NCBI RefSeq assembly: GCF_037975245.1
Contig: NC_092561.1
Coordinates: 11,217,001 to 11,281,000, forward strand
Source: Apostichopus japonicus
Lineage: Eukaryota > Echinodermata > Holothuroidea > Aspidochirotida > Stichopodidae
DNA: 64,000 nucleotides
Reading direction: 5' to 3'
Shown: piece after piece, positions 10,205 through 20,071 of the stretch
Layout: each line of letters begins with the position of its first letter
Position numbering within the stretch: the stretch's first letter is position 1
Notes under the pieces: model-generated
What the model saw: only the letters and a program-made list of their open reading frames with translations
Database searches by the model: none
What the model was told of the DNA's origin: nothing
Translations under genes and position numbers: made by a program

Positions 10205-13200
10205 CAGGGTCAGAATTAAAAAAAAAATAAGGGGGGCTATTTGTGACTGCCAGTGCAGGGGCTCCTTTTTTTGTTTGCGAGGGCCATTTTATAGTAATAT
10301 ATTAAATAACATTGTAACTACCTGCAAACTGCATTCTAAAAGAACACAATTAACCCAATTGATCAAAACTTTCAATTTGTATTTAAAAACTTGCTTAGGC
10401 ATGTACTATACAGTAGGTTGGCATGCGTGAGTCCTTAGCCTATGCAGTACCTCCCTGCAACTTTGAGCTGCCACTCGATAAGTACATTTTCCCAATTATT
10501 TATCTTGTGTTTTAGCAGCAGAATGGGACACGCAAAATAGCACTATTACTCCATAACACTGCTTAAATCAAAGGGATCTTTCACTCAATGAAACTCAAAG
10601 GTTGACAAAGCATGTATCTTCCAACTGGTGTTAGGTGAAAGTCTTAAAACTGTTAGCAACAAATCATGGTAGCAATAACGGCAACCTTGTCTCAAAACTC
10701 CTTAAATTGTTCTAATTTTTCGAATTATGACCGATGGCATGTAGAACATGCAACAAGAAATACTATAGGAAGTGTTTGGCCACCTTAAATGTATTGGAAT
10801 TTTGACACGAAACAATTTTTTCTTCATGGTTTTGTATTAACAAACCTAATATTATCCTACTGTTGTTAGTGTATGACACAGTGAAGCCTAACCAACTCTG
10901 CATGCTTTTTTGTCGAAAATGTTTGACCAAATGACAGAATAATCGTGTAATGTGGTTTTGATTTTCTGCATATCAATTTTAAAGGGGTCGTGGTCATTAA
11001 CTTATGAACTTTAATATCTTGAAATATAGTGGTTGCAACTTGTAAAAGTTATATATATTGCAGTAATGATTGCTCTCATATTTTAATATCAGATGGGGAT
11101 ATTGACATATTTATTGTTAGTAGTCTACCTTTGGGGCTAGTACTATAGCTGTGTGTTGCCTGTATCTACCCAAGCCATCATGATGTTCTTTTTTAATTGG
11201 TTAATTGGTTAATATATGAACACAAGATATATGAACACAAGATATTTATGAAAGCCATCAAGCCACGTACCTCGTATGCTCAAACTGTTCCCTATAATAA
11301 GTAGAATTTAAATGGTTTTGCTGTTTGTTTACAAATGCTCCGTGAAGTTATTGAACAACCTCCGCACATGAAAAGTCCCTTGACATAATAAACGTGCAGA
11401 TAGCGAACCATTTTACACTCTTAACTCCCATTGGGATTGGTCACTGACAAAAATCAGTTTACAACTTAAAGTTGCTTTGAGTCGGTGTGTAGTGTTTATG
11501 TGGTAGGTGGAATGTACGCTGTTTCGCAGAATATTTCATTGCCGTCTTTCAGTGTCATGGCTTCACAGTACGTACAGTATGAAGCTGTGACGTATGTCTT
11601 GTATCTACTACGTTCTGTACTATGTATATCATTGGGTTATACTATGACCTAGCCTAAGCCTATGGTGTTCGTAAACAATGAATTTGGAAGTCACAGAACT
11701 GGACAAAGTTGTCATCAGAAGGAAAACTTGCGGCAAACAAATTATTTATATCTTATTATTGTAAGGGATGTTACACACTTTGGGTTGACTGGAGGTTTAA
11801 TAACTAGTGTCCCATCAGTATGAAGACAGATGAACACTTCAAAAATGACACAAAGAAACAGTGTGTAGCTGGCTAAGTATATATACTATAGAGAGAACTG
11901 TATTGAAACAAAAGATTTAACAGTAAGACTCATATATATGTAACTGAAGAGTCCAATATATGAAATATGAATATAGTTATTCTTACATGGGTAGGAGGGG
12001 ATTGAAATGCGGGGTCCAGTTTAATGAAAAATAAAGGAATGATTTGACTTACAGTTTGGTTGCTCACAGGTGGCCACTTTGCACTCACACACACACACAC
12101 AACACAACAAATCCTTAAGCAATATAAAGGCACAGAATGTAAAATGAATAAAAGTCCATCAAATATTGCTTGAAAAATTTCTCTGAGAGAGTGGTGACTT
12201 GCGAGCCAGTGTCGATTAAGGAGGTGGCAGGGATATCTTCAATGGCTATATCTACTAGCATGTAGTCACCTACAATTCTACTTGACTGTTGTAATGTCTG
12301 GTTTGAGCCTGGGTTTATACCGTTATCCACTGTTTGGCTCCCAACAGTGGACCAGACTAGTTTGGGGACCCAGCACCTTGATGTTGTCCACTGGCAGGGG
12401 TCCGGGGGGACTCTTCCTGTTTCTGGCCTTCCTTGCCTACAGTTACGTCCAATATGTCCTGGAAATTGACAGATACCGCATATAGGCTTCCCATCATTCG
12501 TGAAGCGGTCGGTGCGGCATGGGCCGTATGTCGTTCTCCCGTTTTCCCATGAGCGAGGCTGGGTGAGGGTAGCTTGAAGCTCGCTCATCTGCTTCTGCAT
12601 GCTTAGGAAGGCAGCCTCCATTGTTTGCTGCCATTTTTGCAACTCTGACGGCTGCCCCTGGACCTGCTGAACGGTAGCCCTTATAATGTCTACATTTGTC
12701 TCTGCCCCCATTTCCCCTTCTAATTGGAGAGCTTCATCTCGGACTTGGGGGAAAGTCAACCCTGCATTCTTCCTAAGTTCCTTTGGTAGTACAGAAAACC
12801 TCCAGGAAAATAGAATATAATCCAGGCAAGATATATTAAGTAAAGTTCCAAAGAAACAGCAATGGCTAACAGTAAATAAAAGCAAAGTAAAGTTAGTGTC
12901 CTCCAATAAGAATAGTTATAGATCCTTCCATGTGATGGCAATGGAGAGTGAATATATTTAGAAGTGTTGAAGAGTTCCTGTAATAGCCGAGAGCTAGGCT
13001 TCTGGGAGACTCCAATGGTGATCAGTATCAGGAAACGTTGAGATTAAAAACTAATTTATATTTTTACAGTTACAGTAGGCTTCTTTTATGTAATTGAAAT
13101 TCCGCAGGAACAGATTCAGGTATTTGATATAATTAACTTTATCTTTGTATCTAATTCTCCTTGAATATTACTAAATTCTATGTCCTCCTGGCTTGGGGGG

Positions 13201-13781
13201 GGGGGCTAAGGTGCTCTGCAGCCACATGGCATATCCAGCATTTTCTTTGTCTAACTAAAGGGAGGGGCCAAATTGGAGTAATGATACAGTACCCAATCAG
13301 TTAAGTTACTTTCTCTAAACCATCATTTAGAGATCCCCTGATTGGAGTTGCTACCAGAAAAACTCTGACCACAGCAATGATGATGCCAACTTTTCTAAGA
13401 ACAAGGGAGTCCTGTAGTAAAGAGGCAACCCACATGCTAATGGACACTAAATTTATATACAAAAACTGCAGAAGAGACAATTAACTTCTGATCTGATGCA
13501 GTATCTTAAGTAAAAGGATAAACTGTGAAGCCAGCAGCTTACTGACTATAAACAGGAAATGGAGCCTGTTTACATCATTAAGAATCTTGGTTAAGTAAGT
13601 AAAGGTAAAATAAGCGTTAACAAGTGAAGAACTATGTCAAAAGTAATTATGCACAAACCTCTTTCAAATTAACTTTTTCTTATATTTTAAAAAACTTTCC
13701 CCCCTCGCAGTTTTGCTTTAAGGGCTTTTTTAGCGCTCACAAGGGCCTTCGCCCTTCGCCACCCTTTATTTTAAGACCCTG
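10205..13781. mobile_element. hAT-like element, 3577 bp, with captured gag-protease fragment
   Basis: The left end CAGGGTC (10205-10211) is mirrored by GACCCTG (13775-13781). The flanking 8-mers are AGTGTACG (10197-10204) and AGTGTACT (13782-13789), differing at one base. The empty homologous site near 40743 reads AGTGTATG once, which confirms target duplication on insertion. Both ends then run into A/T-rich and G-rich subterminal sequence. No transposase was recognised inside. The only coding-like content is a retrotransposon gag-protease fragment on the minus strand at about 12.17-12.80 kb. Confidence 0.82.
12165..12800 (-). pseudogene. Ty3/gypsy-type gag zinc knuckle and aspartic protease fragment
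   Basis: The minus strand reads LPKELRKNAGLTFPQVRDEA, a gag C-terminal pattern. A Gln-rich helical stretch follows, then a CCHC zinc knuckle CGICQFPGHIGRNC (C-x2-C-x4-H-x4-C), a linker, and the start of an aspartic protease with SLIDTGSQVTTLSEKFF (Asp-Thr-Gly active site). Sequence homologous to gag or pol stops on both sides, at about 12.80 and 12.17 kb, and no reverse transcriptase follows. It lies wholly inside the hAT-like element, so it was either captured by that element or inserted into it and truncated. The open frame is uninterrupted across the fragment. Confidence 0.8.
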
Positions 13782-13875
13782 AGTGTACTAATATATGTTG
13801 GTACACAGTGTAACTCATAAATGTGCTCACTTCGACGGCATAAATATTTAAGTTGGAATGTTACATAGAAGATGA
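13782..13875. repeat. right piece of the interrupted non-coding block
   Basis: From 13782 the sequence (TATGTTGGTACACAGTGTAA, then GTGCTCACTTCGACGGCA) matches 40743-40833. This is the right flank of the hAT-like insertion and restores the block whose left parts are at 7902-7943 and 10091-10204. Confidence 0.8.
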
Positions 13876-14009
13876 GCAGGGCACTGGTCATCTTTCCCTT
13901 GATCTTTTCTGGAGAGTGGCAGATTGACTCCAGTTTAAGACAAATAGCCTCAACAAGTGGGCTGGCATCCACCAATGTTGTTTGCCCTGAATTTCCACCT
14001 ACCATTGCT
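13876..14009 (-). pseudogene. family A SPLVEAxC exon, copy a (truncated)
   Basis: After a CTCAG acceptor at about 14010, the minus strand reads MVGGNSGQTTLVDASPLVEA then ICLKLESICHSPEKI. This is the exon that in better copies reads RCFLSAGSPASYPNKSRVVE (25.4 and 38.8 kb). It breaks off at the junction with the interrupted non-coding block. It is almost identical to the start of copy c at 15.96-16.03 kb, so the two arose by recent local duplication. Confidence 0.65.
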
Positions 14010-14279
14010 CTGAGACAAATGACAAGTATCAAGATATTATATTGCATATTTTATGCTGTAAAATAATCAAGGTTATATTGTTACTTGATCCTCACTGTAA
14101 ATTACACTTTTTCAACTGGTGGGGGCATGGCTTGGGTGAGAACCTTTCTTTCCATTTTCTTTTCTCTTGCATTCCACCTAACACAGCAATAAGGAATTTT
14201 ATGGTGCTAATAACTGAACAGCAATATGGTGTTGTTAGTCTATTTAATAATGGAAAATCATATTAGCTTGTATTGCAAG

Positions 14280-14533
14280 TTTGAACTTCCCATGAAAGAA
14301 GGGTGGTCTGGTTTAGCTCATACAGCTGGATGTTTGTTTCCTGCATTAATCTGTTGTGGCATGTTAACCAGATTTCTGATATGATGATACTTGTCCAGGA
14401 CTAGTTTCCAACTGGAAATTGCACTACCTTGAAGATTGCACAGAGTCCAGCTTGATGCAAAGGGCCTCCACAAGTGGGCTGGCATCCACTGAAGTTGCAG
14501 GACCTAAGGTTATTCCAATCATTGCCCTATAAA
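14280..14533 (-). pseudogene. family A SPLVEAxC exon, copy b (frameshifted)
   Basis: The minus strand reads ATSVDASPLVEALCIKLDS near 14.5 kb, hits a stop, and continues in another frame with residues equivalent to WKLVLDKYHHIRNLVTCHNR. It is near-identical at DNA level to copy d (17.1-17.36 kb) but lacks about 20 bp that copy d has around the middle, which explains the frame loss. Confidence 0.65.
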
Positions 14534-14652
14534 TCACAAAAAGAAACCAACTCAAGTGAATAATCTCCAATAATAGTTGAATTTAAAAATTAACTTAGAA
14601 AGATCAATAATACCTTTTTACCTTCTGAGACTAACTGTGCCTTCCGTTACAG

Positions 14653-14735
14653 TGTGCTTATGCTGGGACTAAAATATACTAAAATTGGAAACGATACAGA
14701 GAAGATTAGCATGGTCCCTGCGCATAAGTTGGAGC
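14653..14735 (+). ncRNA. U6 snRNA-derived pseudogene fragment, copy 1
   Basis: The sequence contains ATACTAAAATTGGAAACGAT, ACAGAGAAGATTAGCATGG and CCCTGCGCA, the hallmark central block of U6 spliceosomal RNA, with a GTGCTT-like start at 14653. The 5' stem-loop is shortened, and after CCTGCGCA the sequence leaves the U6 consensus, so the 3' half is missing. No TATA box or T-run terminator fits a working U6 gene. It lies in the intron downstream of a DUF6729-like exon copy; a diverged second copy holds the same relative position at 18.1 kb. Confidence 0.82.
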
Positions 14736-14872
14736 ATAATCCCACCTCTCCCTCAAGTCCAATCTAATAAGGGAACCATGCAAGTATAGAAATGAAAGAA
14801 AATTAACTATTGAATAAAACAGTATTAAGAAGAAAAAGACAAAATAAACTATAAAAACAAAGTAATAATTAC

Positions 14873-15415
14873 CTTTTTGGTGGAGTCAATCTTCAGTATT
14901 GTACCATAGACAGATGTCATTGCTGCTTTAACATGTCTATTCTCCCCCAAACGTCACACACATAGTACACAAGAAACCATCTTGCTGTAGGGAAGGCCTT
15001 GAATGTTTCAGTTTCTTCATACTGTTGAGTTGGCATGTTCAGAGCCCTCATGGCATTCTGGTGATGTTTGCAAGCAGAAAGATACTGCAGTAGCTTCCCG
15101 AGCCATTGTTCGCTATGACGCTCCAAGATGTTATGTTGCATAGCAGTTGAGCTGTTCCCCAAAGTACGTGCTCTTAGCAGGCTCAGTACAGATCGATCAC
15201 ACGCATACTTCCTGGTCAACAGTGCTGGAAAAGATACCCGCATGGCGTCCGTCAGTTGGTTCATCATCCTATCATCGTACGAGATGAATTGGCAGTGCTT
15301 GCATCTGTTGAACGAGCTTTTCCTATTGTAAGGCCTTCTCTTGGACGTCCCGATTTGCTCCTCCTCCAAGGCTCTTTTCTTCTGGTAGTACAGGGTGGTC
15401 CTGGGAAATGACGGT
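14873..15415 (-). pseudogene. family A DUF6729-like exon fused to Cys-rich exon
   Basis: The minus strand reads LYYQKKRALEEEQIGTSKRR, PYNRKSSFNRCKHC, then directly FISYDDRMMNQLTDAM, RVSFPALLTRKYACDRSVLS, LLRARTLGNSSTAMQHNI and FKAFPTARWFLVYYVCDVWG. It ends near 14873 in TSVYGTILKIDSTKK (first candidate catalytic Asp) at a GTAATT donor. In the sister copy the Cys-rich exon (19.27-19.42 kb) and the DUF exon (18.32-19.06 kb) are separate, so here a deletion joined them and removed the first half of the DUF6729-like domain. The frame is open for about 150 codons from 15369; near 14930 it changes, reading CVIR-like sequence before the last segment. Probably non-functional. Confidence 0.7.
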
Positions 15416-15740
15416 GGTACAGAACTTGATTGCAGAATCTGGAGTTTGAATTGGGGGGGGGGTCCACTCTGTCAGCTGCCAGAGCAACCAGACCACTAGT
15501 TGGGGGAGAGGTGATGCGTGAATGCCAGGAGACACAAGACTTCATTGAAAATCATGAGGCACTGAATGAGGAGTTGCGGCAGGAGTGTACTGGAAGGAGG
15601 GAGTGGATGTTGATGCCTCCATTGTAGCAGGTGGTGGCAGGGCTTGGGTCAGCACCCTCTTCTCCAATTTCTTCTGTCTGGAATTCCACCTGGATACATG
15701 ACAAAAAAAAAATTGGTACTAACAAGCCTGGCATCATAAT
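15416..15740 (-). pseudogene. family A linker exon remnant
   Basis: Between the SPLVEAxC exon (copy c) and the Cys-rich exon, the minus strand holds broken frames with VEFQTEEIGEEGADPSPATT and a Pro/Ser-rich stretch. The equivalent region at 24.98-25.1 kb encodes a Pro-rich linker. Frames are interrupted and I could not assign a domain. Confidence 0.4.
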
Positions 15741-15789
15741 TGGTGTTACCTATGCAAAGAATTAATAACTGGTATGAAATCTGAACAAG

Positions 15790-16031
15790 TGAGAAAAGTT
15801 GTCTGGTTCAGTTCATACAAATGCAGATTTGTTGTAGCCATGAGCCTGTCATGCAACGTCACCAGATTCCTGATGTCATGGTACTTGTCGAGGATTAGCC
15901 TCCATCTGGATACGGTCTTCTTTCCCTAGATCTTTTCCGGAGAGTGGCAGACTGACTCCAGTTTAAGACAAATAGCCTCAACAAGTGGGCTGGCATCCAC
16001 TGATGTTGCTGGCCCAGAATTTCCACCTACC
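15790..16031 (-). pseudogene. family A SPLVEAxC exon, copy c
   Basis: The minus strand reads SMVGGNSGPATSVDASPLVE, AICLKLESVCHSPEKI, an in-frame TAG, then GKKTVSRWRLILDKYHDIRN, LVTLHDRLMATTNLHLYELN and QTTFL. Apart from the single stop the exon is complete. It shows the fold-like pattern seen in all copies: an acidic/hydrophobic helix (LVEA.C.KLE), then RWRLIL..Y, then LYELNQT. Function unknown. Confidence 0.7.
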
Positions 16032-16103
16032 ATTGATCTGAGACAAATGACAATTATCGAGATATTGCATATTTTATGCTGTAAAATAATCAAGGTTATA
16101 TTG

Positions 16104-16330
16104 TTACTTGATCCTCACTGTAAATGACACTTTCTCACCTTCTGAGACCAACCGTTCCTTGTATAACGGTTTGTCTGTGTGACGTTGCTGGCTTCTTCTG
16201 CATGAACCTTCCAGTATGATGTGAATCGTCTCTGTACCGTGTTGGATACAACACTTGTAACTCCTGAAATAGTAAGCCTCTTCCACAGGTGTATGATGGA
16301 CATCATGCAGCCTGAAGAGCACCTCTCCTA
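16104..16330 (-). pseudogene. unclassified exon-like open frame ending at a donor
   Basis: Two overlapping minus-strand frames of 63 and 72 codons are open here, one reading PVEEAYYFRSYKCCIQHGTE then TIHIILEG. The segment ends in GTCTCAGAAG followed by GTGAG, a good splice donor. The last bases recur next to both U6-like fragments (about 14.63 and 18.07 kb). I do not recognise a domain. It lies between family A exons and is probably a poorly preserved exon of them. Confidence 0.35.
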
Positions 16331-16502
16331 TATCCTGGATCTGTTTCCAGCCACACAGCCCAATAGGCCCTATAGCCTGTGAAAATAAATAAATAAATTA
16401 ATGCGAATGTAAGTGTGAGAGAATGTAGAATATATGTTGACAGCTAGGAAAGAGTGAGGTGCAAAGAGTTATCAATTTAAAGTAACAATAAATACTCACC
16501 AC

Positions 16503-17006
16503 TCAAGCCTCTTTAGATACGTATTGTTTCCCTTCTACAGCTGGGCAAAAAGTGTCCACTCCTAACCTTCCAATGTGGTGACTGTGACCAAAGTCTTTTG
16601 TCTTTGACATTTGACATGAATGGCATAAATTGAAGGTTGACTTCCTGATGTATTTTCTTTTGGGGTTTTCATTCCCTTGCCTTTCTCCCTCGCGTTTTTT
16701 TCTGGTAGTACAACGTTGCTTTTGGCACAGATATTGTGATGGGGCTGTTGTATACACTGGCAGCAGCTGTGGGTGGTGTTCTAGCCACATTTTGATGGTT
16801 TGTAATGACCCTTTGTTGGCCCTCAGTCGGAAGGTTTTGTACTGTTTTAAACTGATGGAGTGTCTGGGCTGGGTAAAGAATCCTTTTTGGAAGAAGCAAT
16901 CTTGGAGCAGGGAGAGGCTCTTTTGCTTCCATGGCAACTGGTGGGGGCATGGCTTGGGTGAGAACCTTTCTTTCCATTTTCTTCTCTCTTGCACTCCACC
17001 TAACAC
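16503..17006 (-). pseudogene. family A Cys-rich exon, diverged copy
   Basis: The minus strand is open for 167 codons. The recognisable part is NPKRKYIRKSTFNLCHSCQM then SKTKDFGHSHHIGRLGVDTF and CPAVEG. This is a C-x2-C ... H ... C pattern that could bind zinc, and it aligns with KRRPYNRKSTFNKCKNCQ plus LPKTKEFGHSRH at 19.3 kb. The first ~90 residues (basic, Gln/Pro-rich) have no recognised domain. It ends at an in-frame stop near 16503 after VSKEA. It could be a zinc-ribbon-like module of the transposase-like protein. Confidence 0.6.
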
Positions 17007-17094
17007 AGCAATAAGGAAATTTATGGTGCTAATAACTGAACAGCAATATGGTGTTGTTAGTGTGTTTAATAATGGAAAATCATATTAGCTTGTA

Positions 17095-17358
17095 TTGCAA
17101 GTTTGAACTTCCCATGAAAGAAGGCTGGTCTGGTTAAGTTCATACAGCTGGATGTTTGTTTCCTGCATTAATCTGTTGTGGCATGTTACCAGATTTCTGA
17201 TATGATGATACTTGTCCAGGACTAGTTTCCAACTGGAAATTGTTCTACCTTGACGTTTTTGCGATGATGATTGCACAGACTCCAGCTTGATGCAAAGGGC
17301 CTCCACAAGTGGGCTGGCATCCACTGAAGTTGCAGGACCTAAGGTTCCAATCATTGCC
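17095..17358 (-). pseudogene. family A SPLVEAxC exon, copy d (open)
   Basis: The minus strand runs without a stop through MIGTLGPATSVDASPLVEAL, CIKLESVQSSSQKRQGRT, WKLVLDKYHHIRNLVTCHNR, LMQETNIQLYELNQTSLLSW. An AG acceptor precedes it near 17359. It is the best preserved of the five copies between 13.9 and 18.0 kb. It has no intact neighbouring exons in the same gene order, so it is probably part of a non-functional gene. Confidence 0.65.
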
Positions 17359-17508
17359 TAGAAATCACAAAAAGAAACCAAACTCAAGTGAATAATCTCC
17401 AATAATAATTTAATTTAAAAATTAACATAGAAAGATCAATAAAACCTGCAAATACCTTTATTGTTATTGACTTCTTTGCAGAGTTAACAAACTATGCACT
17501 GACTGTAT

Positions 17509-17870
17509 TCAGTCTGGTTTTAAGCTATATTTAAACACCTCTTCCTTTGACAGTTGTTTTCCAAAAATACCACTGCTTTTTTGCCTTTTAACAATCGCTG
17601 CTACCTGTCTTGCTCTTTCAGTACAAGCCAACATCGAGTCCCCTGTCAACTTGTTGTGAAATCGAAATGTTGGTTTTATAGACTTTGAAGACTTTCTGGG
17701 ACCACCAGGCTTTTCACACCCTTTCTCCACACACTTTTATTGTGCTTCAGTCTTCTCTCGCTCCTTCTGAACCTCCTTCCTTTGTTCCTCCTGCATTGCT
17801 GGCAACTGGTACTCTGAAGCCTTGAACTCTTCAAAGGTCATGGTCAATGAAGTACTGAATAGTTGTTTTT
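17509..17870 (-). pseudogene. unclassified basic/charged exon with one in-frame stop
   Basis: The minus strand reads FEEFKASEYQLPAMQEEQRK, EVQKEREKTEAQ, one TAA, then KCVEKGCEKPGGPRKSSKSI, KPTFRFHNKLTGDSM and ARQVAAIVKRQKSSGIFGKQ, ending at a stop near 17509. The two open parts are in the same frame across the stop at 17737-17739. It combines a charged coiled-coil-like helix with a basic, possibly nucleic-acid-binding stretch. I do not recognise a family. It lies between two SPLVEAxC exon copies. Confidence 0.4.
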
Positions 17871-17972
17871 GCGGTGAAGATTGCACAGACTCCAGCTTGA
17901 TGCAAAGGGCCTCCACAAGTGGGCTGGCATCCACTGAAGTTGCAGGACCTAAGGTTGTTCCAATCATTGCCC
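17871..17972 (-). pseudogene. family A SPLVEAxC exon, copy e (truncated)
   Basis: The minus strand reads MIGTTLGPATSVDASPLVEA then LCIKLESVQSSPQKQ, after which it fuses to unrelated coding-like sequence at about 17870. Its 5' flank (AG acceptor and intron) matches those of copies b and d, so the exon was duplicated together with its intron. Confidence 0.6.
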
Positions 17973-18096
17973 TATAAATCACAAAAAGATACCAACTCAA
18001 GTGAATAATCTCTAATAGTAGTTTAATTTAAAAATTAACTTAGAAAGATCAATAAAACCTTTTTACCTTCTGAGACTTACTGTGCCTTCGGTTACA

Positions 18097-18175
18097 GTTT
18101 GCTTAAGCTGGGACTAAAATAAACTAAAATTGGAACAATAAAGAAAAGATTAGCATGGTCTTTGCGCATAAGTTG
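18097..18175 (+). ncRNA. U6 snRNA-derived pseudogene fragment, copy 2
   Basis: CTAAAATTGGAACAATA, then AAAAGATTAGCATGG and TTTGCGCATAAG, match the 14.65-kb fragment and the U6 core with extra substitutions. Copy 1 keeps GAACGATACAGAGAAGATTAGC better. Flanking intron sequence is shared, so one retroposed or captured U6 piece was duplicated with the surrounding exons rather than inserted twice. Confidence 0.75.
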
Positions 18176-18319
18176 GGGCATAATCCCACCCCCTCCCTCA
18201 ACTCCAATCTAATAAGGGAACCATGTATAGAAATGAAAGAAAATTAACTATTGAATAAAACAGTATTAAGAAGAAAAAGACAAACAACATAAAACTATTA
18301 AAAACAAAGTAATAATTAC

Positions 18320-19060
18320 CTTTTTGGTGGAGTCAATCTTCAGTATTGTGCCATAGACAGATGTCATTGCTGCTTTTAACATTTCTATTCTCCCCCAAAC
18401 GTCACGCACGTAGCAGGCAAGAAACCATCTTGCTGTAGGGAAGGCCTTGAATGTTACAGTTTCTTCATACTGTTGAGTTGGCATGTTCAGAGCCCTCATG
18501 GCATTCTGGTGATGTTTGCAAGCAGAAAGATACTGCAGTTGCTTCCAGAGCCATTTTTCGCTGTGACGCTCCAAGATGTTGTGTTGCATAGCAGTTGAGC
18601 TGTTCCCCAAAGTGTGTGCTCTTAGCAGGCTCAGTATCGATCGATCACGCGCATACTTCCTGGTCAACAGTCCTGGAAAAGATACCCGCATGGCGTCCGT
18701 CAGTTGGTTCATCATCCTATCATCGTACGAGATGAATGTACCACTGTTTACAATCCATGTACTCTGCTGCCAGGTAGTAGAAATCACTAACATCAAGAAC
18801 TAGTCGAACTCGATTGTAAATGCCCTTCGACCTCAAGGAGATGTTGCAAGTGGGACAGAGGAAGTCAACCCGGTACATTCATCTTTGCATCCATAAGAAC
18901 AGCCTCTTGGAGAAGTACTGTGAAACAACTGGTTTTCTCGTAGTGGGAGGCTAGGGAGGGTGCCACCAAAGCTGCAGGCTTTCCTTCCGTCTTCCCTTTG
19001 ATATAAAAAGAGTTCTTCCATAAAAGAGCCTGTCTCCCTCACTCATGTTGGCTGCCCAGC
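18320..19060 (-). pseudogene. family A DUF6729-like exon, near-complete
   Basis: Minus-strand order: WWHPP and PPTTRKPVVSQYFSKRLFLW (about 18.99-18.90 kb), MYRVDFLCPTCNISLRSKGI, YNRVRLVLDVSDFYYLAAEY and MDCK (about 18.75 kb). After a frame change comes GTFISYDDRMMNQLTDAMRV, SFPGLLTRKYARDRSILSLL, RAHTLGNSSTAMQHNILERH, FKAFPTARWFLACYVRDVWG and TSVYGTILKIDSTKK, ending at a GTAATT donor. CPTC followed by a second Cys pair looks like a zinc site. The pattern Y..A.EY..CK..., FP..LT.KYA.D and R..TLGNS matches what I know as DUF6729. KIDSTKK supplies the first candidate catalytic Asp of an RNase H fold. One stop in the first part and one frame change disable it. Confidence 0.72.
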
Positions 19061-19269
19061 CAACTGGGACACGGTGGAGAAAATCACTCTAAAGACAAAA
19101 ATGAAAAGAAGGGATACATATTGCATTAATTGGTGAATGTGATCGATGCCGCGGGAAACGTCCATGCATAGCATGTATAGGCCCTAGCTAGTTGTAATAA
19201 ACAATAACAGCTAAATACTAGATTTCTGTAAAAATTATTTTACTAGTGAGCAACATTAATTTAAATGTG

Positions 19270-19420
19270 CCGGCTGTGTCCAAACTCCTTCGTTTTTGGT
19301 AACTGACAGTTCTTGCATTTGTTGAATGTGCTTTTCCTATTATAAGGCCTTCTCTTGGACGTCCCGTTTTGCTCCTCCTCGAAGGCTCTTTTCTTCTGGT
19401 AGTACAGCAACTAATTCAGC
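19270..19420 (-). pseudogene. family A Cys-rich exon, short copy
   Basis: The minus strand reads LYYQKKRAFEEEQNGTSKRR, PYNRKSTFNKCKNCQLPKTK and EFGHSRH. This places it directly upstream of the DUF6729-like exon at 18.3-19.06 kb, the expected order. C-x2-C followed by GHS.H may bind a metal. It is the undeleted version of the sequence fused to the DUF exon at 15.3 kb. Confidence 0.6.
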
Positions 19421-20071
19421 CTTTTACATATATGCTCTATGACATAAGTAATTGAAGACAACATTTAATTCAACTTAAGACTAAGGCAGGCTATGGAGTG
19501 CACCAGATTAATTGCTTTAAAACCACTGTGAAATAACTGTATAGATAAAGGATAAAGTGATAACTGTGAAGTGTGATAAATAGTTAAGTTGAGTTTTACA
19601 CAACTGGTAGGCCTAGAGTGACAGCAATAAACATATGTTGCGCATGCGGGTGTACATGCATGTGGCTCATCATGCATGGGCAGTACGTGCTGCGCTTTTC
19701 ATTGGTTTGTAATTGATATAGCTGTGCTACTTTTACAGCTTGAGCCTTAACAGCAGATTATATACCCCAGCCTAAAATCAAATTTGTTGAATTGAGAAGG
19801 ATACTTTTATTTCCACTGTTGTTGATAAAATAACTGAATAAATCTTACCGTATGATAGCTGCAAACGCGTTCAAGTACTCGCCCAAACAGGTCTTTGCTG
19901 GCTGTTGCACCAGGCTTTACAGGGCAGGAATCTATCTTTGACAGTCTCTTCTCCCAAGGAGACCCTTCTTTGGTCGCTGTCCTCTGCCAAACTTAAATGT
20001 TCCTACTGCATACTGCTTCAGTCTATCATGCCATTGGGATGCGGTGAGGCCTTCTTTCGGCATTTTTCTTT

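Noticed and set aside
14653-14735. Functional U6 gene
   Set aside because: The 3' half and the T-run terminator are missing, the 5' stem is shortened, and no upstream pol III promoter elements are visible.
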